From the NCBI RefSeq assembly GCF_037325665.1, contig NC_090261.1:34204004-34268003 (forward strand): 64,000 bases of DNA. The letters run 5' to 3'. Shown piece by piece: positions 34,670 to 46,556 of this stretch. The DNA comes from Littorina saxatilis. Its lineage: Eukaryota > Mollusca > Gastropoda > Littorinimorpha > Littorinidae. A program made the position numbers and the translations under genes. Within the stretch, counting starts at the first letter, position 1. Each line of letters opens with the position of its first letter. The notes below the pieces were generated by a model. That model ran no database searches. It was given only the letters and a program-made list of their open reading frames with translations, and had not been told where the DNA came from.

Positions 34670-35049
34670 TACACACGCACAAACACACGCGCGGGCGCAC
34701 ACACATTCCTCTCAACCCCCTTCTCATGACCACCACCACACACAGAGTAATACCTGTCAACGGCCTTGAAGAGGAGGATGGAGTACCAGACCAAATACGC
34801 GATCGATGACAGCATGACAGCCACCCCAGAAAACACAGCAAAGTTGCAGGTACTGGAAGTTCCCCATGTGACATTGTTCAATTCCACTGCACCTCGCGTT
34901 GCGCTCCATTTCCCTGTGGCAAACAGGAGGCAGTGGCCGTCAAAATCGTTCTGATTGACGCTGATGGGCACGAACATGAAAAAGGAGAGGATAAACGCGA
35001 TCAGATAAAGCGTCACTTGCGCCAAGAGAAGAATGTTTCCCAGTCCCAT
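23581..35049 (-). CDS. TMEM179: TMEM179-family four-pass membrane protein, four exons
   Basis: The exons in coding order are 35049-34754, 34266-34129, 33701-33617 and 23754-23581, with correct borders and phases (2, 2, 0). They give 230 residues, matching the ~220-235 of TMEM179/TMEM179B. The protein starts MGLGNILLLAQVTLYL; membrane segment 1 is followed by FVPISVNQNDFDGHCLLF, close to the family's FVVVVPLSENGHDF region, and a loop with an N-x-T glycosylation site (NVT). Segment 2 ends exon 1 and segment 3 is in exon 2 (FASSLTVSLGFRDWC). Exon 3 gives a short loop with CEDGDYIPFGEHLGID. Segment 4 and a basic tail are in exon 4 (FGAWAVWICQLSLFN). The cellular role of this family is not settled. 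An in-frame ATG exists upstream (35247), but family length favours 35049. The 9.9 kb last intron holds a DIRS element and a MITE. Confidence 0.92.
25808..26007. repeat. DIRS inverted terminal repeat, left
   Basis: From GAATCACATTAGC to CCTATTATCATACG. Its reverse complement stands at 31482-31680. Confidence 0.88.
26058..26148. repeat. DIRS internal complementary region
   Basis: It consists of the complement of the left tip (to AGGAAATTTTCC) directly followed by the complement of the right tip (ATTTAATATCATATTC). The two share a CA at the junction. In DIRS this region is thought to template completion of the ends during circle formation. Confidence 0.85.
26340..27300 (-). CDS. DIRS tyrosine recombinase region
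   Basis: A YR-like helical core includes ARRGSEVHAL, the region of the first catalytic arginine, and a preceding segment with SVYAPHWKAWTAWC and a core-binding SLRVRRSAISATLQQIG. The frame extends upstream across the reverse transcriptase region, where overlap is normal in this family. The exact start is not determined. Confidence 0.7.
27263..28660 (-). CDS. DIRS reverse transcriptase / RNase H frame
   Basis: Reverse transcriptase blocks in order are LVAVPKASGGWRPVLDLS, SIDLTDAYFHI, ALPFGLSLAPWIFT and the catalytic YLDD. An RNase H-type start DLFTDASREGWGAH follows, and the downstream LVAPLWPSQVWFPDLL block is typical of DIRS pol C-termini. The type of order and the YR neighbour identify DIRS rather than Gypsy or Copia. 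Confidence 0.85.
   Translation of the reverse strand: MVMAGGPSRALSRWMSVVDSQWIVGVVSSGFRLLWREEKAPLTRVPPRFKPPFSQEARSVLQSEIASLEQKGAVERVRVHSSLGFYGRLVAVPKASGGWRPVLDLSLLNTFLREIKFKMETPASVRDSLRPGDWVTSIDLTDAYFHILMHPTDRKWLRFRWGDQIYQFRALPFGLSLAPWIFTMVVRQVCALVRSQGIRLRAYLDDWLIMNQSQSGCSQDTLTVLRESNWLGFSFNRVKSELTPSQTFTYLGMSFDTVAWTVQPSQRRVDKLQAQIRSTLPLLMASIRSLASILGQMESMALLVSLGRVHKCPLQFALKPFVDSPLVDWDALIPLQGWFQSATLPWLHTEWVCRGVPIVVPLPDLDLFTDASREGWGAHTDLQTPPFPLLSRVIRKAEMEEPALLLLVAPLWPSQVWFPDLLRLAQGPPIPLALVRGELVQPRTGIPHEEPSLLKLHVWKLFGTR
28697..30883 (-). CDS. DIRS gag-like frame
   Basis: About 728 residues, Ser/Ala/Pro-rich, with a basic Lys/Arg-rich N-terminus (SDKRRGKSDPKGKIKAK) and a basic Gly-rich C-terminus (RGGKKRTASGRGRGGSGS). 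It lies upstream of the reverse transcriptase frame, where DIRS elements carry their gag-like protein. No zinc knuckle was seen. An alternative start at MSDSDKRR lies seven codons downstream. Confidence 0.75.
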   Translation of the reverse strand: MPRVVVNMSDSDKRRGKSDPKGKIKAKSSSSKATLLVTDQERNTLLAVPILAPSAVTTSASFAAPSATVTSAPVSTSETSSSLLAPGQGALVSSLLKSLVPEIRSLVQAEFQRSVASSSAFPASGSDVRALASVSLSSTSGLEQRPPSSASVGKQSWSDSPREAPGRSPSGDSSFASGHDRYLADLSFPAITYEAPDLFEQRRQSVSTAAFPALAGSDDPSAPARYGGRGRMEYSLTSGPSGSRSQPVQSSLPHFAVPLTTLPVSAGNASSSSGGSFRIPDSGLQRAPSGFQAPRLEQASLHSVGGVTSAHPAPVFADGRPAYPLPSQGFGRQDDVSAQAFPVSGLPGHASASGTGDFGHGSTCDYSDAPSVVSEESRGVFPSKLKSVLDVAAEVTSRYFPEGVVAADSSASFVPSAMADFRPAQEDVSSFRFAESPSVAYQLLHSLVRPAHAGSGIRPVPVPLLLPFGPVPESAQQWVASAAQASSFVPTANRKLGMPNQSQNWLASFALPRATLPVSRELLPLLTKPIKRDSVLPVSEASLLSAEEVGRRQIELSSIAETLVRALSRALTDSLVPFTLSEEQNADDVSALLTALAKVNEEQLRLSSLQYTQAVLCRRDLFLSQSQFTELATRETLRVSPVSEESLFCPLALDARQKEIQSNKDSQFLDYTLKGVKQSQPSKQKQAQTSSNPKPAQKRQASPAARGGKKRTASGRGRGGSGSKPHPQ
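31482..31705. repeat. DIRS inverted terminal repeat and tip, right
   Basis: Reverse complement of the left repeat, followed by the right-hand tip GGAGTAAGAATATGATATTA, which is complementary to part of 26111-26148. Confidence 0.85.
32812..33517. mobile_element. piggyBac-like MITE, copy 2, in TMEM179 intron
   Basis: Inverted ends of about 150-170 bp contain GTAAACCATCACAGATACTG and GGGTGTTTGTACTGTGTG. TTAA precedes the left end (32808-32811); the right flank is diverged. Same family as 17164-17886. Its right end is only about 100 bases from TMEM179 exon 3. Confidence 0.7.
33961..34098. repeat. (TC)n microsatellite between TMEM179 exons 2 and 3
   Basis: An almost pure TC run, ending about 30 bases from the exon 2 donor (34128). 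On the gene's strand it is a GA tract just downstream of the donor. Confidence 0.93.
34579..34705. repeat. (TC)n(CA)n compound microsatellite in TMEM179 intron 1
   Basis: A TC run (about 34588-34645) followed by CA (34646-34705), roughly 50 bases from the exon 1 donor at 34753. Confidence 0.93.
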
Positions 35050-35283
35050 TTTAGTTCTTTTCTTATCATGTGACTCTGTGAGCTTTCTTGGAGGATGGGG
35101 GGCGAAACTAAGGGGAAGTTGTTCTGTTTTCTCTTGAGAGTTACCCTTCCTGACGTATCCTATGAGCTTTCGTGGATTCAGCGGCCACCTCGTACTTCCG
35201 CTGTGTTTGCAAACACGATATTCCAGAAACCAACTTTTCTCTTTCACGTACCTCTTGTGGTCTTGAAATCCGTGCAGGCCAAA
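35050..35283. promoter_or_regulatory. Putative bidirectional promoter of TMEM179 and RTRAF
   Basis: Only 234 bases separate the two start codons. No TATA box is evident. Visible motifs are ATCATGTGACTC (E-box type) near 35067 and GTACTTCCGC (ETS-like) near 35192. Both coding frames stay open in frame across much of this stretch on opposite strands, so transcript starts are needed to place the 5' ends. Confidence 0.6.
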
Positions 35284-36033
35284 ATGTTTAGGAGGAAGCT
35301 TCTCGCTCTAGATTACGCCCAGCCAGACAACTTCAACGTGAACAATGCTGCTGAACTGGGACCCTTGGTGGTGTGGTTGGAGGACCAAAAAATTCGCCAC
35401 ATGAAAATCGAAGATAGAGCGGCTCTACGTGACACCGCTGGTCCGGAGTGGTCGTCTGCTTTTCAGCGTTACCTCACAGAGCTGAACTGTCCGTATGCTG
35501 ACGGTAAAAAGGAGGTCGTTGTCGACTGGCTGCTGGGCTATGCCGTGAGACTGGAGTACGGAGATGACGCGGAGACGTTCAAGTCTGTGACACGGGCGAC
35601 TGTTGACCAGGCCAAGAGACCCGGTGCGCCATCGAGCAACCCCTTGGATAACCTGGACTTCGAGTCGGCTGAGCTCAAGGCAGGCGTTACGTCTCTCTCA
35701 ATGCTTCTACAGGTTCCACCACACCCGGATCACTTAGAACAGTTGAAGGCAATTTCCCTGCTCATCAGCAATACACTCTCCAAAGAAGCCCTTCAAAATG
35801 CTTCTACTTCTGGTGACCCCACCAAAGACAGTGAACATATTCCATTAAATAAGACTGAACTTGGGTTTGAAGCTGGTGATTACATCCTAAACGATGCGGC
35901 TAAAATTGTGCGCCTGTTGCATCTGAAAGAACTGCGTGACTTACAGTCTAAAATTAACGTTGCTATTGTTGCGGTTCAAGCGGTGACTGCTGATCCAAAG
36001 ACTGACAGTAGACTAGGGAAAGTTGGACGCTAG
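35284..36033 (+). CDS. RTRAF: RTRAF (C14orf166/hCLE/CGI-99), intronless
   Basis: 249 residues without a break, against 244 in human. Conserved blocks include the start MFRRKLLALDY, VVWLEDQKIRHMKIEDRAAL, VDWLLGYAVRLEYGDDAE and the end AVQAVTADPKTDSRLGKVGR, which matches the human C-terminus almost exactly. In animals RTRAF works with the tRNA ligase RTCB, DDX1 and FAM98 in tRNA splicing and RNA transport granules, in nucleus and cytoplasm, and influences RNA polymerase II. An upstream in-frame ATG (35095) exists, but homology fixes the start at 35284. The vertebrate gene has several introns; here there is none. The frame is intact, with no A-rich tail, and it has a head-to-head neighbour, so it looks functional rather than a processed pseudogene. 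Confidence 0.95.
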   Translation: MFRRKLLALDYAQPDNFNVNNAAELGPLVVWLEDQKIRHMKIEDRAALRDTAGPEWSSAFQRYLTELNCPYADGKKEVVVDWLLGYAVRLEYGDDAETFKSVTRATVDQAKRPGAPSSNPLDNLDFESAELKAGVTSLSMLLQVPPHPDHLEQLKAISLLISNTLSKEALQNASTSGDPTKDSEHIPLNKTELGFEAGDYILNDAAKIVRLLHLKELRDLQSKINVAIVAVQAVTADPKTDSRLGKVGR

Positions 36034-36304
36034 ATACTATTTGTACTATATTTGGTATAACAGGAATTTTTGTGTTTGTTTTTGAGTCAGCCTGAATGAG
36101 AACACATGAAGCTGGTTGTGCTGATCAATGCTGTGACTACACATTTGTGTATACTTATTGATAGAACACTCAGCATTCACATCAACTTGGCATGGCTGGA
36201 AATCTGTATTGGGAGTTTTAGAAAGCTGCACAGTTTCTTTATTATTGTTTTTTCATTTAGTTTCTTGGTTTCTGTTGATGTTGCTTTCATTTTTAGACTG
36301 GTTG

Positions 36305-36310
36305 AATAAA
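36305..36310 (+). terminator. RTRAF polyadenylation signal
   Basis: AATAAA 272 bases after the RTRAF stop, in TTGAATAAACTTATG. It is the first canonical signal downstream. Confidence 0.6.
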
Positions 36311-36477
36311 CTTATGAAGAGCATCCATGACTCTTTTTAGTTGTTTCAGGTAAAGGGGGTGGCAATAAGCCAGTCACTGAGTTAGTTACTGCATTGATTA
36401 TTTTAATTTATTACCATAAACTCTAATTACCAATTAACAGAAGAGAATGATTTGAAGGACTAGTCTGGGTGGGTGGT

Positions 36478-37303
36478 TTTTTGACTCACATGCAAAGCAA
36501 AAGTGAGTCTATGTACTCACCCGAGTCGTCCGTCCGTCCGGACGCCCGGAAAACTTTAACGTTGGATATTTCTTGGACACTATTCAGTCTATCAGTACCA
36601 AATTTGGCAAGATGGTGTATGATGACAAGGCCCCAAAAAACATACATAGCATCTTGACCTTGCTTCAAGGTCAAGGTCGCAGGGGCCATAAATGTTGCCT
36701 AAAAAACAGCTATTTTTCACATTTTTCCCATTTTCTCTGAAGTTTTTGAGATTCAATACCTCACCTATATATGATATATAGGGCAAAGTAAGCCCCATCT
36801 TTTGATACCAGTTTGGTTTACCTTGCTTCAAGGTCAAGGTCACAGGAGCTCTTCAAAGTTGGATTGTATACATATTTTGAAGTGACCTTGACCCTGAACT
36901 ATGGAAGATAACTGTTTCAAACTTAAAAATTATGTGGGGCACATGTTATGCTTTCATCATGAGACACATTTGGTCACATATGATCAAGGTCAAGGTCACT
37001 TTGACCCTTATGAAATGTGACCAAAATAAGGTAGTGAACCACTAAAAGTGACCATATCTCATGGTAGAAAGAGCCAATAAGCACCATTGTACTTCCTATG
37101 TCTTGAATTAACAGCTTTGTGTTGCATGACCTTGGATGACCTTGACCTTGGGTCACATGTATTTTGGTAGGAAAAATGTGTAAAGCAGTTCTTAGTGTAT
37201 GATGTCATTGCTAGGTTTAGTTATTTGACCTTGACCCTGAAGGTCAAGGTCATGTCAAGGTCAAGCATGTGAGTCGTATGGGCTTTGCCCTTCTTGTTTT
37301 TCT
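36478..37303. mobile_element. AGGTCA-rich dispersed element
   Basis: The ends are complementary (GACTCACATGCAAAGC on the left, GCATGTGAGTC then GGGCTTTGCCC on the right), as in a foldback MITE. Inside there are more than a dozen AGGTCA/TGACCT half-sites, many as CAAGGTCAAGGTCA in both orientations. Two diverged, mutually inverted relatives form the core of 56310-58100. Confidence 0.7.
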
Positions 37304-40526
<3,223 letters not shown>

Positions 40527-40919
40527 ATGGTCGTGAACAAACTTAAGTTCTTGTACAACAACTATGAAGATACAAACTCAAATGACTGGCAAAATGACCC
40601 CCTTCGTTGTAAAGTTACACTTGCACAATGGCGCGTTAAATTCATTAATGATATGAACCCATTCCTAAATGGGAAATGCCCTGATCCTGCCTGTACTTGC
40701 TGTATTCAAGTCACTAATTGTCTAGTATTAGGTCATTCGAATGAAATTGCACAAAAGCCAGACCATTTGACCTACAAACTTGCCTTTTTTGTGGAAGTGT
40801 TTATGTATAAGCTGAAGTTTGTGAAAAACCAAGTTATTCGGCCAACAGATGTAGAAGTTGTTGCTTTTTGGGGTTTTTTCTTTCTCTTCTCTGGAGATTG
40901 GAAAAAAATCAGTGCTTAA
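40527..40919 (+). CDS. Unassigned open frame (130 residues)
   Basis: A plus-strand frame with ordinary amino-acid composition and a Cys cluster (CPDPACTCCIQVTNC). It lacks a recognisable domain, has no clear splice borders and is flanked by AT-rich sequence. It could be a remnant of a mobile element or chance. Listed only because the composition is not that of a simple repeat. Confidence 0.2.
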   Translation: MVVNKLKFLYNNYEDTNSNDWQNDPLRCKVTLAQWRVKFINDMNPFLNGKCPDPACTCCIQVTNCLVLGHSNEIAQKPDHLTYKLAFFVEVFMYKLKFVKNQVIRPTDVEVVAFWGFFFLFSGDWKKISA

Positions 40920-41801
40920 AATTGTTCATTCCGGCAAGAACGAAAACTAGCGAAGAGTTAAGGAAAGACGACAATATAGACTGAATCTCATTAAAGTTTT
41001 TCATATTTCAATCCCCTCATACCCGTTTATGTTTATAACAAAAACTGCTTTTCTTTTCTTTTCTTTTTTCTTTTTTTTTTTGTACACACCAAGGTCCAGT
41101 GATCTCTCTTATTCTCAAAAAAGTGCAAACACGAAAGGGATAGAACGTTGTAAAAACTTAAACCTAGTTTCAAAATGATCATGAACGATACAAGTCTTTT
41201 TGTTAAACCAATAGCTTATGCTTGCAATTGATAACTGTTTTAGTTCTACTACTGTTGAAAAGGTTGTCAACAGACCAGTAAGAGTCTTTATCCGTTTGAC
41301 AAGTTTTCATATAAAGGTTTGTACTTTTTCAGCTTTCTTGACAACTATATTAATAGCTGTAACGACATCGTTTGGCCGTATAGTGGACAGAAATGCGCAC
41401 ACGAACCTTCTATAACTCGTTATCAATGTGCCAAAAAGCCGGAAAGAAATAAAACCACAACTATCTTCATAAGGAAAATGTGAATTGCTGTGCTTCATAA
41501 AAGTCAAAACTCTGAAACAAAATGTGAGTAAGATTACTCTAACGAAGGCAATTTTCTTTCACTATCTGCTCTCCTGGAAAAGAAATAGGTAAGTCAACCC
41601 TTCCCCTCCCCCACTACCACATAAAAAAGGCAAATTAAAAAAACCTATTTATAAAAAAAGGCTTGGTGGCTTCAATGTAATAAGTAACATCTTAGCTAGT
41701 TCAGATTTTCTACCCTAGCTTTATTTCTCCTTCTTCCTTTAAAAAAAATTTTTTTTTAACTTCCCCTGCTTCAGTTATACTTTGCCCACCCTCTTGCCAT
41801 G
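40920..41801. other. No gene seen
   Basis: AT-rich sequence with a CTTTT/T run near 41050. No element ends or exons recognised. Confidence 0.45.
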
Positions 41802-41994
41802 GTAAATGTGCCGACAATGTCACTTTACGACACCCGAGTGTTTGTTCTTCGTGTGCACTTACTTTTTACGACATGTCCGGGAAAGACGCCCGAGGCACTT
41901 TCTTTTGGGTCAGATATTCTTGATATCAGACCTGGCAAGGTTAGCCAAGACACAATTTTCTCTGTCAGGCAACTATTCTCTACACCATAGTTTA
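41802..41994 (+). repeat. 194-bp direct repeat, copy 2
   Basis: Nearly identical to 9062-9255 and in the same orientation, although the surrounding arms are inverted with respect to each other. Confidence 0.85.
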
Positions 41995-42952
41995 AAAACG
42001 CAAAGGTGGGAGACTAACGCGGGGTTATTGTTGGGGTTTTTTCATTACAAAGCAATACTGGTACATATGTAGGCTATCACATTAAACCTGAGCTCGAAAT
42101 ACAACCGAGGATCAGAAACAGAAATGACGATAAGCCGGTAACTGCATCAGAATAGCTATATGGAGTGACAGTTGCATTCAAGTTAGTCTGAACTTTAAGG
42201 ACATTGAGACTGTATAGTTCACAGAGACCAACCATATACAGTGCACAAAATTGAGAAAAGAAGCCCTGTGGCACCTACGCGCCAAACGAGGTAAAACCGT
42301 CCTTTTGTCGATTTTCCTGTCACATTTTCTCAGGCTGAACTATATGCACTCAGTAGTATGTGTTGGTATCTGACCCCCCACAAATAATAAAGGCTCGTTC
42401 GTGAAAAGACCCTGACTTGAAACGTATTTGCATTAGAATAGCGGTTCACCGATATTAGCAGACTGGATTTTTTCCATGAAATAATTTCTTTTCGGACACA
42501 ATTGTCATAATCTTTGAATGCAACTCATGATCACCCACAACATTCTCACTCTGCACAAGAAGCAGTCAGGCAGTTGATTTTTGGTACGTTTCCAAATGGA
42601 AGGAATACATTGTCTTATCCGCCATTGCACAAGTCCGGACAAATCTGAAATAGTGAGCCGAAATGTTTTCCAGAGAAGGACTGTGCTTCACATCGAACAT
42701 GCCATTTTTTGTCACTCCTGTCATTTGCAGATTTCTTCATGTTTGAGTAGTTAAACATGTCTCACTTCAAATACACTGATTAGTACTTTGAAAGCATAAA
42801 CATTAAACAGTCAAGATAAGCAGTTCGATTGGCTTCCCTTGTTTTCAAACAACAATCAAGGCCAGTCTCTATTTTCTAACAAGGAAAGCCCAGAACCTGG
42901 AAACTTGAACCCAAGCCAGTAAACTGGCTGGCCTTCATATTGAAGGAATAAG
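41995..42952. other. No gene seen
   Basis: Ordinary intergenic sequence up to the inner end of the right inverted arm. No open frame with a domain, no RNA gene and no clear element recognised. Confidence 0.45.
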
Positions 42953-43464
42953 CCCAGTAAACAATTTTACGTTGTATTCACGTTATATTCACGTTGGGTT
43001 ACGTTGGGTTTACGTTGCGTTTCAACGTTTTTTTTACGTAGATTTGTATGGACGAAATCACGTGGGAATAACGTTGGAAAACAACGTTGGATTTTACGTG
43101 ACACCAACGTGAATGCAACGTGAATTATTGGTGGAGGTGGATTGTTCGTAAAAACATTACGTGAATTTTACGTTGTCACAACGTGAATTTTTGGTTGTGG
43201 TTGTGGTTTGGTTGAAATTGCGTTGCATTTTTACGTAATGTCCACGTGAATGGAACGTAAATTTTAGGTCAAAATTTAGATGAAAAATTACGTGAATTCT
43301 ACGTTGACACAACGTAAAAATTGTGTTTTGGTGCATTTTTTTCTGATAAAATTAACGTGAATTACACGTCGATACAACGTGAATTTTTGGTTGTGGTTGT
43401 GGTTTGGTTTGATTTCGACGTGAATGCAACGTTGAGAGTGAATGTAGGTTTTGGTAAATGTATA
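42953..43464. repeat. ACGT-rich element (mirrored copy)
   Basis: Begins CCCAGTAAACAATTTTACG and is the reverse complement of 6412-6922, with scattered substitutions. It forms the inner edge of the right arm. Confidence 0.7.
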
Positions 43465-44151
43465 CACGCACACACACCAACTTTCACACTCAGTCACAGA
43501 TCATAAGGACTATTACATGTAACACCATAAACTCAAGATACGATCAACAATTTTATTTCATAACAAAAACATGCATATTATGTTGCGGAGAAACTAAAAA
43601 TGCACGCAGCTTTGCAGGGCAACAGCACAGCATATTCAATCGATTTCATTCTTTGTCCTGGTGGTCCTCTTCTCCCAGGCAGTCCTCTATGCGCCTCTTT
43701 GATGCTGGTCGCTAAACAAAGCAAAGACAGCACATTGATATAAGTGACACCAGAGCCTCCATAATGTCTGGAGTAGAAATACACATCTTTTAAACTTAGG
43801 TCACTTTTTAGTAACTTTGCACTGCCTACTATGTCTACTACTGAATGTATTTCTTTTTAATATATGAAATAAAGCATTATGTCCCTTCTTCGAGCCTTGT
43901 TGTGTCAGATTTAGGCCGCAAGCCAAGACAACAAAAGACTGTGTGCCAGTGTGTATTCCTTCCATAAGAAATGAAGTATTTCAAACGAAACTTGATCGTT
44001 TCAGAACAGTTTGGGGGTATTTTATTTGTATTTGCATCATTAAGACATTTGACCTGGAAGGGAAACTGTCTTTAATCTGTGTACAAGAATTAAATGTTTG
44101 TAATTGACCAAAACACAAATAACATCCGTTACTGCTATATATATATATCCC

Positions 44152-45440
44152 ATGACCTTCCTTCTTTGTCTCTGTTACTTCAGTATGGGTATATATGTTG
44201 TATTTTTATAGCTCAATAAATACATCATGGACTCCAAAAAATATATGATAGTGCAGATTCCGATTTGGGCAAAGGACTACTTTCCTCCCGACCTTTGACC
44301 TCGCGCCGAACAATGTGACACATTTGTATGAAGTTCTAAAATCGTATTGCACGGCTCAGAAAACCATATCAGTTGCACGCAAAAATGAATCTCAGAACTG
44401 ATCTGATGTATGAGATGCAATAAGCAAAAGTTTCTTTCATTATGAAAGCAATGCAGGTCGAAAAAAACGAACATTCAACTTACAAGATAACCAGATCCTA
44501 GCGAACCAAAACAAAAACACGAGTACCCTCCCCTTGCATCGTTAGCAGACGACTTTTGAGAATCTGTCGGTAGTGTGTTTTGGTGTGCGCCTTCAGCTAT
44601 CAAACATCGGCTGTTTCACGTGTTTTGCGAGCAAGTCTACTCTTTTGCCTGGCTCTGCAGTAAGTCCACATATTTTTCCGTAATCCAGTCATATTCCTTC
44701 AAAATGCAATCAATCGGCGGTGACAGACGTGTCGGTCGCGTTTTCCTCACACCCCGGCCATACCAGTTTAAGTTCATCCATGCAAACACACTCGCAAAAC
44801 AGTTTATCACGTAGATACATTTCAAATAGGGAGCAAATGGTTAAATCTAAACCTACATATTTGTTCCCTAAAATTTGCTTCTCTGTCAATAAGCCTAATT
44901 ACACACGTTCGAGAAAAACAACGTGGAATCGATTCTGAATCGAGTAAGCCAAATGGGTCCCAAACCCGTTTCGCCCGTTCTGCCGACCTGAAACGCAAAA
45001 CAAAAGAATTGTGCGCTTCAACTAAATTAATTTCTATTCGACTTCATTACTTTCTTGCAACTTATGAACCTTTACTTAAAGCTTTTAAATGGTCTGAAAG
45101 TAGTGTTACCGCGTACTTATCGATGCACTCATTCGTTTTATTTTTTCAGCGACGGTCACTTAGTTTAAGGTTGCAAAAGGGCTAAGTCTCGCTGGCTACA
45201 GTTTTACCCTGCACAGATCGCAACAGTGCCGCTAGTAGTCTACACTTTGTGTTTGATGGTAGAATGGGATATACAGATTACAACACTCGTGGTTTTTTAT
45301 ATGGCTTGTATTTCAGTCAAGACCCAGCGGGAATATCAATCGAGAGCCACTCGCCAGAGGCTCGTGTCTCCCGATGATATTCATCCGCTGGGTCTTGACT
45401 GAAATACAAGCCATATAAAAAACCACTCGTGTTGTAACCT

Positions 45441-45494
<54 letters not shown>

Positions 45495-46272
45495 GAATCA
45501 CACACACTCACACACAAACTCACACTAGCGCGTCGCCTTATTCCCACTACTATGAGTTATACACAACTACAATAAGCGATAAACGTTTCATATGCTGATC
45601 AGGATGCAATGAACTTTGACACGCTCCAAAGCCCATTATAGGGGCCGGTGTCCGTCTCTCTCCTTGAGGATAAAAGGGCTCACAGCCTTTTCAACATTGT
45701 TATCAAAATCAAAGTCTTTCGGTAACCTGGAAAGCTCCTCGGAGCTAGTACTGTCTCAATTATCCACCGATCGCCGTAGGTCGAAGTTGAAGACTATCAA
45801 GTGTATGCATGTTGTAGAGGTGGAAGGTGCACAGAAAATGGAAGCAATCATTACAATCAAGCTTTCCCGTTTGTTAAATACACTACTCCTTGTCATCGGA
45901 AACAAAAAAGCAAAATGAAGCAATACCAAATAAAAACAAAATGTTCAGAAACATACATGATACATGGGTAGTATCAAAACGGTTGGTTGGTTGTTTAACC
46001 TAAGCTGAACGTCCTCAGAGAAACTAGTGCCAATTAGGGACATGAAGTGGTTATATGCTGGGACAAAACGGTTGGGAAAAAGGAGAACTTTAATTAAAGT
46101 TGCCATCAAGCAAGAGAGGGATGGGTGGTTTCAACTTGCAAGGGTAATAAGAAAGCAGTGAGAGAGACAATTAAGGGCGACATGTGCGATCAAGTTGAAT
46201 TTGAAAGTCCAGCACCTATAATTACAAGTTTTCCACGTTATATTTCCAGTGTTATCCGTACCAAGAAGGTTC
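44152..46272. other. About 2.1 kb present only in the right arm
   Basis: In the left arm the flanking parts meet at a short TA run (about 4343-4357). Here they are separated by this segment, which contains a long hairpin (45277-45437), a TA microsatellite (45443-45494) and a GGTTGGTTGTTTAAC repeat (about 45980). A minus-strand open frame (44637-44825) with WYGRGVRKTRPTRLSPP is not assignable. It is either an insertion here or a loss on the left. Confidence 0.55.
45277..45494. repeat. Long hairpin followed by (TA)n
   Basis: About 52 bases ending TCAAGACCCAGCGG pair with the segment beginning CCGCTGGGTCTTGA, with about three mismatches. The loop can itself pair (GAATATCA with TGATATTC). A TA run of about 26 units follows. 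Confidence 0.85.
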
Positions 46273-46556
46273 CTTTTTACATTTAGTCAAGTTTTGACTA
46301 AATGTTTTAACATAGAGGGGGAATCGAAACGAGGGTCGTGGTGTATGTGTGTGTGTCTGTCTGTCTGTCTGTCTGTCTGTGCGTGTGTGTGTGTGTGTAG
46401 AGCGATTCAGGCTAAACTACTGGACCAATCTTTATGAAATTTGACGTGAGAGTTCCTGGGAATTATACCCCCGGATGTTTTTTTCTCTTTTTCGATAAAT
46501 ATCTTTGATGACGTCATATCCGGCTTTTTGTAAAAGTTGAGGCGGCACTGTCACAT
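46273..46556 (-). repeat. CRE/CA family, 3' fragment (mirrored copy)
   Basis: Reverse complement of 4028-4326, with TGACGTCA near 46508 and a CTGT tract where the other copy has CAGA. Confidence 0.8.

Noticed and set aside
35284-36033. RTRAF as a processed pseudogene
   Set aside because: The frame is intact, conserved residues are kept, there is no A-rich tail, and it shares a promoter region with TMEM179.
44637-44825. Possible exon of a P2X7-like C-terminal domain
   Set aside because: The resemblance around GRGVRKTRP is too short and the key Cys pattern is missing.
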